Assembly: GCA_009693115.1 (NCBI GenBank)
Contig: SHXW01000004.1
Coordinates: 25,632 to 89,631 of the forward strand
Direction of reading: 5' to 3'
Origin: Dehalococcoidia bacterium
Lineage (GTDB): Bacteria > Chloroflexota > Dehalococcoidia > Lucifugimonadales > Lucifugimonadaceae
Length of the DNA: 64,000 nucleotides
Under the pieces are notes generated by a model. That model made no database searches. It saw only the letters and a list, made by a program, of their open reading frames with translations, and had not been told where the DNA came from. A program made the translations under genes and the position numbers. This document shows positions 26,242 to 33,922 of this stretch, piece by piece. Each line of letters begins with the position of its first letter. Position 1 is the stretch's first letter.

Positions 26242-26832
26242 CTATTGCTTCCCTTTCGCCAGCGCAGCCTGCACCACACGCATTTGCTTCGGCATCCGAG
26301 CGTTTGACTCCCATGTCTGGTCAACGCCGTGCGCTGCGGACTCAGCGACGGTTCTCAGGTTGACCATGACCGGGCCCGGCTCACGAAGCATCCGGGGTAG
26401 CTCGGTGACGAAAGACTCCAGGTCGTCGAAGTCGTACGCCGCCCGGTAGCCGGACGCCAGGGCGAGTGCCTTGAAGTCGGCCCGGTGCGGGACCGGCTGG
26501 CCACCTGTTACGGCGTAGATGCCGTTATCGAAGACGAAGTGGTAGAAGTTCACAGGCGCCATGCCTGCTATCGTGACCAGACTGCCGAGGTTCATCAACA
26601 AGGAGCCATCACCATCGAGTGTGAGCACCTTACGGTCGGGCCTGCCCAGGGCGATACCCAACGCCACGGACGAGGCTTTGCTCATGCCGTTCGAAATGTA
26701 GACATCGAGGTCAGGCCGTTTCGATTCCTTTGCCCAATAGCCGCTCTGGGTCATCGTCGAAACGCACACGGCATCGCCGCGAAGTTTCGCGATGGTCACG
26801 ACCGAATCTGCGTAGCGGATCATGTGTTGCAT
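26242..26832 (-). CDS. TPP-dependent decarboxylase, C-terminal subunit (sulfopyruvate/phosphonopyruvate decarboxylase beta-like)
   Basis: Cofactor-binding half of a split thiamine-pyrophosphate enzyme, 196 residues. The TPP/Mg motif runs from LDGDGSLLMNLGS (GDG) to the asparagine in VFDNGIYAVTGGQ. Length and context match ComE of coenzyme M synthesis or the beta part of phosphonopyruvate decarboxylase, enzymes acting on 3-sulfo- or 3-phosphonopyruvate. The alpha gene lies 90 bases upstream on the same strand. Which acid is used cannot be decided; no phosphonate or sulfonate genes adjoin. Confidence 0.85.
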   Translation of the reverse strand: MQHMIRYADSVVTIAKLRGDAVCVSTMTQSGYWAKESKRPDLDVYISNGMSKASSVALGIALGRPDRKVLTLDGDGSLLMNLGSLVTIAGMAPVNFYHFVFDNGIYAVTGGQPVPHRADFKALALASGYRAAYDFDDLESFVTELPRMLREPGPVMVNLRTVAESAAHGVDQTWESNARMPKQMRVVQAALAKGKQ

Positions 26833-26922
26833 GTCCTCTTCTGTGTTGGGCTATTTCCTCGACCATAGGGAAGTTGGAACGAGGTCTTTCTATTCGCCAA
26901 GGATGACAGGCAGGACGCCAGG

Positions 26923-27426
26923 TTAGCCCGGCGCATACTCGCTGCCAATAAGCACGGCCCAGGGCTGGCCCGTCTTCTCAGCCCGCTGGAAGGCCAGAGG
27001 GATGCGGTCAAGATCGTCATCGCTTTCGATGATGTAGTAATTGACCCGCCACATATGCAGAAAAGGTTCCAGGAACTGCGCCGCGGTATCCGGCGTGTCA
27101 CCGTGACGGTTATAGCCCCGATAGCCAATAAACATGACGACCGGCAGGTTGATGCCTAGCGCCATGCCGCGGAGTGCATCGCCCGATTCGAAAAGCCCCG
27201 CGTTTTGAATCATCACGACAGGTTTCTTGCCTGCGATCCAGAGGCCAGCGGCGATGGGTATGGACTCGCCTTCCCTGCTTACCGGCACAAGGTCAATGGC
27301 CTTCCCTGCTCGCAAGGCGTTATGAAAGTGGCTGGTTTCCGAATCGGGCAGGGCGACGATGTGTGTCACGCCCTGTCCTTTTAATGTCTCGACGAGCCTG
27401 CTCGCTCGCAGTATCCCGTGCTTCAT
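26923..27426 (-). CDS. TPP-dependent decarboxylase, N-terminal subunit (sulfopyruvate/phosphonopyruvate decarboxylase alpha-like)
   Basis: Pyrimidine-binding half of the split decarboxylase, about 167 residues from the ATG at 27426 (MKHGIL); the frame extends to 27492 but the extra residues are not conserved. VSREGESIPIAAGLWIAGKK contains the glutamate that activates the thiamine ring. VVMFIGYRGYNRHGDTPD is typical of ComD-like subunits. It precedes the beta subunit and diverges from the aconitase gene. Function in sulfonate or phosphonate metabolism is inferred from family only. Confidence 0.83.
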   Translation of the reverse strand: MKHGILRASRLVETLKGQGVTHIVALPDSETSHFHNALRAGKAIDLVPVSREGESIPIAAGLWIAGKKPVVMIQNAGLFESGDALRGMALGINLPVVMFIGYRGYNRHGDTPDTAAQFLEPFLHMWRVNYYIIESDDDLDRIPLAFQRAEKTGQPWAVLIGSEYAPG

Positions 27427-27622
27427 GCTGCCTGCGCCCTCTTCCAATCCCCCCATCAAGGTGGAGGGGACTTGGGGCCGCAATGCTAACATCCAGCCCT
27501 GTTCAAACCATATCGCCTACGTAACCCTCGCAAGCCAGCGCGCACGGCTGATACATTGAGAGCAATTTCCATCTGATAGACGAGAGTCAGACTACGGCAA
27601 TTCTTGGGGGGCCCGACACCTA

Positions 27623-30394
27623 ATGCCAGCTTCCAAAGACCAGTTCGGCTCCAAAACCTCCCTCGATACGCGCGATGGCCGCGTCCACTACTACGCGCTG
27701 TCCTCCATTCAGAAGGCCGGCCTGATTGACCTGGCAAAGACGCCATTCACCATCCGCATCCTCCTTGAAAACGTGCTGCGTCAGGCCGACGGCGGCCCTG
27801 CCACAGTCGACCACGTGCGCCTCGTGTCTTCCTGGCGGCCCGAAAAGCGCCCCGAGCGCGAGTTCCCATACATGCCGGCCCGCGTCGTCCTACAGGACTT
27901 CACCGGCGTGCCGTGCGTCGTTGACCTTGCGGCCATGCGCGACGCCGTGCGGGACGCAGGCGGCGACCCTTCGATCATCAACCCCATCGTCCGCTCTGAC
28001 CTGGTGATAGACCACTCGGTGCAGGTGGATTACTTTGCCAACGCCGGAGCTCTCGCCCAGAACATTGAGCGCGAGTTCGAGCGCAACGTCGAGCGTTACC
28101 AGTTCCTGAAATGGGCGCAAGGCGCCTTGAGTAACATGCGCGTCGTGCCGCCAGGAACAGGCATCGTCCATCAGGTCAACCTGGAATACCTGGCCCCCGT
28201 CGTGATGACCGCAAAGAAAGGCAGCGACACGACCGCATATCCGGACACCTGCGTGGGCACGGATTCCCACACGACCATGATCAATGGCCTGGGCGTCCTT
28301 GGTTGGGGCGTCGGAGGGATCGAAGCCGAGGCCGTCATGCTCGGCCAGCCCTACTACATGCTTGTGCCGGAGGTCGTCGGTGTGCGCCTTACCGGCTCGC
28401 TGCCTGAAGGCGCGACGGCCACGGACCTCGTGCTGACGCTGACGCAGATCCTCCGCAAGACTGGCGTCGTGGAAAAGTTCGTCGAGTTTTATGGCCCTGG
28501 CCTCCCCGGACTGCCACTTGCCGACAGAGCGACCATCGGGAACATGGCTCCGGAGTATGGCGCGACATGCGGCTTCTTCCCTGTTGACGAACAGACGCTG
28601 AAGTACATGCGAGACACGGGCCGCCCGGACGCGCTCGTTGACCTGACGGAGCGCTATTGCAAGGCGCAGGGACTTTTCCACATCGTAGGCGATGAACCCC
28701 AATATTCGACAAGGCTGGAATTTAACCTGGCCAGCGTCGTCCCGAGCCTGGCCGGGCCGAAGCGCCCGCAGGACCGCGTGGTCTTGCAGGACATGAGCAA
28801 AAACTTCTTCGCCGCTTACCCTGACGGCCCCCAGCCTGACAGGGCGGCGGGCAAAATGTGGGAACGCCCATTTCGTAAGCCTGTCGAGATAGAAGTAGAG
28901 GGTGGCAAGGCGCAGGTGGGTGACGGAGCTGTCGTCATCGCCGCCATCACCTCCTGCACAAATACATCCAACCCGTCCGTCATGATCGGAGCAGGACTGC
29001 TGGCGCGTAAAGCACGGCAGAAGGGCCTGAACCGCAAGGCATGGGTCAAATCCAGCCTTGCGCCCGGCTCAACGGTAGTTACCGAATACCTGAATGCCGC
29101 AGGAGTCTCGGCGGACTTGGACGCGCTCGGGTTCAATCTGGTCGGCTATGGCTGCACGACATGCATCGGCAATTCTGGCCCGCTGCCGCAGCCCGTGGCG
29201 ACGGCCATCCAAGACCACAACTTCATCGCCGCCGCCGTTCTGTCGGGCAACCGCAATTTCGAGGGCCGCGTGCACCCCCAAGTGCAGGCGAACTACCTGG
29301 CATCGCCCATGCTCGTCGTCGCATACGCGATCGCCGGGCGTGTAGACGTTGACCTGACGAAAGAGCCGATAGGCCAGGACCAGCAGGGCGCGGACGTGTT
29401 CCTCAAGGACATCTGGCCCTCTCAGCGTGAAATCTCGGACACCATGGCGAATGCGCTTAAGGCCGATATGTTCCGGGCGAAATACGGTGAGGCGTTCTCT
29501 GGCCCGAAGGAGTGGCAGGCGCTGGCCGCTCCAACGGGCACGTTGTTCAAGTGGGACGCAGGGTCGACGTATATTCAAAAACCTCCCTATTTCGAGAACT
29601 TCGGCCCAAATCCGACCCCAAGAGGAGACGTGGCGGGTGCGCGCGTCCTCGTGTCGCTGGGCGACTCGGTCACTACGGACCACATCTCGCCCGCTGGGTC
29701 CATCCCGCCCTCCGCGCCCGCAGGACAGTTCCTAATAGGCCACGACGTGCCACGGCGCGACTTCAACTCGTTCGGCTCCCGCCGCGGCAACCACGATGTG
29801 ATGGTGCGCGGCACATTTGGCAACATCCGCCTCAAAAACGCCCTGACGCCTGACAAAGAAGGCGATTGGACGCAGCACTTCCCGACCGGTGAGGTGATGC
29901 GAATTTTTGATGCCGCCGAGCGTTACCGGAATGAAGGGGTGCCGCTCATCGTCATCGCAGGCAAAGAGTATGGGACAGGATCGTCGCGTGACTGGGCGGC
30001 GAAAGGCCCGATGCTCTTGGGCGTCCGTGCGGCCATCGCAGAGTCATTTGAACGAATCCACCGCTCAAACCTGATCGGCATGGGCGTGCTGCCTTTGCAG
30101 TTCAAGCCGGGCGAGAACCTTGCGTCCCTGGGCCTGACGGGCCGAGAGCAGTTTGACATCCCCGGCATTTCCAACGGCGTCGCACCCGGCTCCGAGGTCA
30201 CAATCACGGCGACGATGGACGGCGGATCAGGGCAGGGGAGTAGTGCGGCAGCACATGCCGGCGGGTCGCGCTCAAGTGGTGCCACCAAGAGAACGTTCAA
30301 GGTCATGGCGCGCATAGATACCGAGATCGAAAACGAGTACTTCCGCCACGGCGGTCTGCTGCCCTACGTCCTCCGCCAGATGATGGGCAAGTAG
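27623..30394 (+). CDS. acnA: Aconitate hydratase AcnA
   Basis: Citric-acid-cycle enzyme of 923 residues that interconverts citrate and isocitrate. The [4Fe-4S] ligands are Cys445 (ITSCTNTSNPS) and Cys511/Cys514 (GYGCTTCIGNSG). VGTDSHTTMINGLGVLGWGVGGIEA is clear early on, and the swivel domain carries GKEYGTGSSRDWAAKG. The full length matches bacterial AcnA/IRP1. Near residues 868-886 a low-complexity Gly/Ser/Ala segment interrupts the last domain, an insertion most homologues lack. It stands as a single gene with a divergent neighbour. Confidence 0.97.
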   Translation: MPASKDQFGSKTSLDTRDGRVHYYALSSIQKAGLIDLAKTPFTIRILLENVLRQADGGPATVDHVRLVSSWRPEKRPEREFPYMPARVVLQDFTGVPCVVDLAAMRDAVRDAGGDPSIINPIVRSDLVIDHSVQVDYFANAGALAQNIEREFERNVERYQFLKWAQGALSNMRVVPPGTGIVHQVNLEYLAPVVMTAKKGSDTTAYPDTCVGTDSHTTMINGLGVLGWGVGGIEAEAVMLGQPYYMLVPEVVGVRLTGSLPEGATATDLVLTLTQILRKTGVVEKFVEFYGPGLPGLPLADRATIGNMAPEYGATCGFFPVDEQTLKYMRDTGRPDALVDLTERYCKAQGLFHIVGDEPQYSTRLEFNLASVVPSLAGPKRPQDRVVLQDMSKNFFAAYPDGPQPDRAAGKMWERPFRKPVEIEVEGGKAQVGDGAVVIAAITSCTNTSNPSVMIGAGLLARKARQKGLNRKAWVKSSLAPGSTVVTEYLNAAGVSADLDALGFNLVGYGCTTCIGNSGPLPQPVATAIQDHNFIAAAVLSGNRNFEGRVHPQVQANYLASPMLVVAYAIAGRVDVDLTKEPIGQDQQGADVFLKDIWPSQREISDTMANALKADMFRAKYGEAFSGPKEWQALAAPTGTLFKWDAGSTYIQKPPYFENFGPNPTPRGDVAGARVLVSLGDSVTTDHISPAGSIPPSAPAGQFLIGHDVPRRDFNSFGSRRGNHDVMVRGTFGNIRLKNALTPDKEGDWTQHFPTGEVMRIFDAAERYRNEGVPLIVIAGKEYGTGSSRDWAAKGPMLLGVRAAIAESFERIHRSNLIGMGVLPLQFKPGENLASLGLTGREQFDIPGISNGVAPGSEVTITATMDGGSGQGSSAAAHAGGSRSSGATKRTFKVMARIDTEIENEYFRHGGLLPYVLRQMMGK

Positions 30395-30436
30395 ATCCCC
30401 TCAAACCCTAGGGGATGGCGAGGGATGAGGGCATGA
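30395..30436. terminator. Possible terminator hairpin after aconitase
   Basis: ATCCCCT and AGGGGAT form an inverted repeat around the CAAACCCT loop at 30397-30417, followed by GGCGAGGGATGAGGG. It sits between the convergent aconitase and gmaS genes. There is no T-run, so termination is uncertain; its tail resembles the G-rich repeat family. Confidence 0.35.
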
Positions 30437-30571
30437 TCATCGAGGCTTACAGTCGGGAGGAAACTGATCCCCACTGAAGTCCAGGGATCGTGCGCCCGCC
30501 ATCTGGGCGTCTTTAGCTTGCGGACCAAGTCCTGCTCCACTCGCCCTGTGGCGCGTCCGCCAAACTGTAAT

Positions 30572-31930
30572 CTAGAACAAGGTCAGATACTGCTCTGTCT
30601 CCCAGCTGCTGACATGGTTGTGGAAGCGCACCCACTCTTTGCGCTTTACCGTCAGGAACTCGGCCGCAAGCTCAGGCCCAAGCGAGCCTTTGACCACGTC
30701 GTCCTTCTCAAACTCATCGAGGGCTTCCTGAAGGCTCTGGGGTATCAATTGGATCTTGCGACGACGCACCTCGGAGAGTTGCATCGCGTACATGTTCTTG
30801 CCGGAGAAGGGGTCGCCAGGGTCGAGCTGTCGTTCGATGCCATCCATTCCCGCAGCTATGAACGCCGCAAGCATCAGATATAGGTTTACGCCGCCCGATA
30901 CGGCGCGGCATTCAAAGCGGCCTGGCTCCGGCGTGCGGAACATGTGCGTGCGGTTGTTGTCGCCGTATGTGATGAACGCAGGCGTCCAAGTGAAGCCGGA
31001 TACGGCGCCGGTAAGGTATTCGCCAACGGAAAGACGCTTGTAGCAATTGACTGTCGGAGCGAAGACTGCGGACAGCGACCGGGCATGCGTCATCAGCCCG
31101 GCGAGAAACTGGTAGGCGATCTGCGACTGCCCTAGCCCTCGCCTGTCGCTGCTATCGAGGAAGACGTTGCGGCCTGACTCGTCCCACAGCGAAAAGTGGA
31201 TATGGCTGCCGCTGCCTGTCAAATTGGCGAACGGCTTGGGCATGTGCGTGGCGATGGCCCCGTGCTGTGCGGCGACCTGGTTTGTCATCATCTTGAAGAA
31301 GGTGTAGCGGTCCGCTGTCGTCAGTGCGTCCGAGTACTTCCAGTTCAATTCGTATTGCGCCCGGCCGTCCTCATGATCGGCGGCGTAAGGCTCCCAGCCA
31401 AGCTGCTCCATGTACGTGAGGAGTGTCCGCAGGTATCCGAGGCAGCCGGACAGGCTCTTGAAGTCGTAGCAGACCTTCGACATCGTATCGAAGCCCGACG
31501 GGTCGAACGGCACGATGGAACCATCAGGGCGCCGGGTGACGAGCATGTGTTCTGGCTCGACCCCCACCTTTAGCTGATAACCCTTCTTCTCCAGCCTCTT
31601 GATAGCCCGGTTCAGGACAACGCGGGAACAGTACGGCCACGGTTTGCCATCAACGTGGATATTGCAGGCGATCCGGGCTACGCCCTTCTCCCATGGCAAG
31701 ACGGTGTAACTATCCAGATCGGGCAGGGCGGTCAAGTCATGGCTGTGCGGCCCCTGGCCCATTCCCACGGTGGCAGCGCCTGCGAACCCTGCGCTGCCTG
31801 CCAGGAACTGATCAACGGCACTTGCGGGTATGGCCTTGCAGCGTGGCGTTCCATTTATGTCCACCCACTGAGCCAGCAGCAGATTGACACCATCAGCCTT
31901 GATCTTGGATTTCAGTCCCCTTACGTCCAT
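30572..31930 (-). CDS. gmaS: Glutamine synthetase family protein, probable gamma-glutamylmethylamide synthetase
   Basis: Glutamine-synthetase-fold enzyme of 452 residues, of the GlnT/type III-like branch that includes GmaS. GmaS joins methylamine to glutamate with ATP, the first step of the N-methylglutamate pathway. Catalytic-domain motifs are VGVEPEHML and YAADHEDGRAQYELN (metal glutamates), NLTGSGSHIHFSLW (His loop), NRTHMFRTPEPGRFECR (phosphate-binding arginines) and the C-terminal short catalytic tail. The ATG at 31930 has GGGAGGT just upstream. It lies 99 bases after mgdA on the same strand, the context that favours GmaS over an ordinary or polyamine-specific GS. Confidence 0.82.
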   Translation of the reverse strand: MDVRGLKSKIKADGVNLLLAQWVDINGTPRCKAIPASAVDQFLAGSAGFAGAATVGMGQGPHSHDLTALPDLDSYTVLPWEKGVARIACNIHVDGKPWPYCSRVVLNRAIKRLEKKGYQLKVGVEPEHMLVTRRPDGSIVPFDPSGFDTMSKVCYDFKSLSGCLGYLRTLLTYMEQLGWEPYAADHEDGRAQYELNWKYSDALTTADRYTFFKMMTNQVAAQHGAIATHMPKPFANLTGSGSHIHFSLWDESGRNVFLDSSDRRGLGQSQIAYQFLAGLMTHARSLSAVFAPTVNCYKRLSVGEYLTGAVSGFTWTPAFITYGDNNRTHMFRTPEPGRFECRAVSGGVNLYLMLAAFIAAGMDGIERQLDPGDPFSGKNMYAMQLSEVRRRKIQLIPQSLQEALDEFEKDDVVKGSLGPELAAEFLTVKRKEWVRFHNHVSSWETEQYLTLF

Positions 31931-32029
31931 GACGACCTCCCATGTAACGCATCCCTGACGGACGAGACATCATCACTATCTGCCGCAGACTACCCACTAC
32001 GCTCTGCCCAAAAGACGGCAGGAATGTTC

Positions 32030-33241
32030 TCAGTGAGACACGGCGGCTGCCGCTTTCTCACCGAGCAGGTTGCCCTTAGCAAAACGCTCTATTGAGAAGG
32101 GTTTGATGATGTCTGGCGTGCGCCCTGTGGCGATCATCTCTGCGATGCGCTTGCCAGACACCGGCCCGGCCTTGAAACCGTATGTCCCCCAACCAACGTC
32201 CAGCACGAACCCCTTCATGTATGGGACCGTACCCATGATCGGGCTGTAGTCCGGTGTCATGTCACACACGCCAGCCCATTGGCGCAACACCTTAACGCCG
32301 CCGATGCTCGGTAGCAACTCCAGGATGTGCGAGGCGCTCTGCTCCATGAACGGCAGCGTAGAGCGATTGCTGTAAGAGGCATAAGGGTCAATCTCGGCAC
32401 CGATGACCAGTTCGCCGCGGTCGGTCTGGCTCACGTAGCAGTTCAGTGTGGCTGAGACTAGCACTGGGTCGAGGAACGGCTTCAACGGCTCCGTCACAAG
32501 TGCCTGTAACGGGTGCGAGACTATCGGAAGTTTCAACCCAACCATGGCCGCAATAGTCGAAGCCCATCCGGCTGTCTGGTTGGTGATAATCCCTGTCTGG
32601 ACTTCGCCCCGCGTCGTTTGCACGGCTTTCACCGCGCCGTTGGACACTGATATACCGGTCACATTGGTGTAAGGGTGTATTTCAACACCCAGACGGTTTG
32701 CGGCACGTGCGTAGCCCCAGACCACAGCATCGTGCCTGATCACCCCGCCCGGCGGGTGGTAGAGCGCCGCCAGAATTGGATATCTGGGCAAGTCTGACAG
32801 GTCGAGCGCCGGGACAAGCTTTGCGATCTCGTCGTGGAAAATTACCCGGCTGTTGACTCCCAGGATCTGGTTGGTCTCGGCCCGCACCCGCAAGCCAGTG
32901 ATCGCCTGATCGGTATGTGCGAAGGTGAGGTGGCCGCGCTGGCTGAACATGACGTTCATGTCAAGTTCAACCGACAACTTCTCGTAGATCTTTACCGATT
33001 CATCGTAAAACGCCACGCCTTCGCTCGTGCGGTAGTTCGAGCGGATGATGGCGGTGTTGCGGCCGCTTGATCCTGCTCCAATGTAGAAACGTTCCAGAAC
33101 CGCGATGTTGCGCACACCGCGCTTCGCCAACTCGTAGGCGGTTGCCAGTCCATGGACCCCTCCACCGATGATGACAACATCGTAGGACTTCTTGAGAGGC
33201 CTGGGCGTGAACAACTTGAGTTTACGTAACGTGCTGAACAT
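32030..33241 (-). CDS. mgdA: N-methylglutamate dehydrogenase subunit A (SoxB-like flavoprotein)
   Basis: Flavoprotein of 403 residues equivalent to the beta subunit of heterotetrameric sarcosine oxidase. The N-terminus has SYDVVIIGGGVHGLATAYELAK (FAD loop) and GAGSSGRNTAIIRSNYRT, then NVMFSQRGHLTFAHT, all SoxB hallmarks; the C-terminus has VGWGTYGFKAGPVSG. It would hold the FAD where the N-methyl group is oxidised. The start ATG is three bases after the mgdD stop. In classical sox operons soxB comes first; here it is last of the four. Confidence 0.85.
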   Translation of the reverse strand: MFSTLRKLKLFTPRPLKKSYDVVIIGGGVHGLATAYELAKRGVRNIAVLERFYIGAGSSGRNTAIIRSNYRTSEGVAFYDESVKIYEKLSVELDMNVMFSQRGHLTFAHTDQAITGLRVRAETNQILGVNSRVIFHDEIAKLVPALDLSDLPRYPILAALYHPPGGVIRHDAVVWGYARAANRLGVEIHPYTNVTGISVSNGAVKAVQTTRGEVQTGIITNQTAGWASTIAAMVGLKLPIVSHPLQALVTEPLKPFLDPVLVSATLNCYVSQTDRGELVIGAEIDPYASYSNRSTLPFMEQSASHILELLPSIGGVKVLRQWAGVCDMTPDYSPIMGTVPYMKGFVLDVGWGTYGFKAGPVSGKRIAEMIATGRTPDIIKPFSIERFAKGNLLGEKAAAAVSH

Positions 33242-33244
33242 GAT

Positions 33245-33922
33245 CTACCGCTCTTCCAGCACATGGTTGCCGACGGGTATCAGGCCATATCGGTCGCCAG
33301 TGTGAATCAGCGCGTTCCACATGTAGGCGGCATAGTCCCGCGGGACGAGTATGGTGAAGCCGGGGAGGGCGGCCAGGTCCTGCCGGGCAAAGGTGACGCG
33401 CACGTTGGCGACCGGCCCGTGAACGATCTGACCGTCATGCAAAACATCGGGCCCCAGGTCTATCGGACAAAGTTCCGCAAAGATCTTTCCTACGCTGGGA
33501 CCGATGAGCCTGAGCGCCGTGAACGCTGAGCTCATGTCGACGGCCGAGACCAGCTGACCGGTGATGTCGGGAAGCGCTGTGCCGTGTCGGGACAGGAGAA
33601 TGGAATGGTCGGGAGCGTCGCTCCACACGTCGAGCATCGCGCCACCAACCGTACAGGCCGTGGCTTTGCCGATGACGAACTGAACTTGAGCGCTATTCAA
33701 TGCCGGGGACGTGCCTTTACCCTGCACGACCAACTTGTTTAATGGACCCCAGTCAATCAGGCCCGCTGTTGAGCGCGCCGCCTCTGCTTCCGCAACAGGG
33801 TTGCCATAGTCAATGGGCCAGCGTAGGCACGGAGCGCGCCACCGGGCGTTCAAGCGCTCGTGCAAGGCATCGAGCGGGCTGGATCGCACAGAGTTTCCTG
33901 CGTTGACGCGTGCGGTGGTCAC
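33245..33922 (-). CDS. mgdD: N-methylglutamate dehydrogenase subunit D (SoxG-like)
   Basis: Protein of 225 residues resembling the gamma subunit of heterotetrameric sarcosine oxidase, a GcvT-like fold without catalytic residues that fills out the complex. AARSTAGLIDWGPLNKLVVQGKG, SSAFTALRLIGPS and FTILVPRDYAAYMWNAL are the recognisable parts. It starts with GTG in a four-base GTGA overlap with the mgdC stop and ends three bases before mgdA, which indicates coupled translation and fixed stoichiometry. Confidence 0.8.
   Translation of the reverse strand: MTTARVNAGNSVRSSPLDALHERLNARWRAPCLRWPIDYGNPVAEAEAARSTAGLIDWGPLNKLVVQGKGTSPALNSAQVQFVIGKATACTVGGAMLDVWSDAPDHSILLSRHGTALPDITGQLVSAVDMSSAFTALRLIGPSVGKIFAELCPIDLGPDVLHDGQIVHGPVANVRVTFARQDLAALPGFTILVPRDYAAYMWNALIHTGDRYGLIPVGNHVLEER

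Noticed and set aside
27890..28702. 270-codon open frame on the minus strand
   Set aside because: Antisense to aconitase; composition is that of a GC-rich shadow frame.
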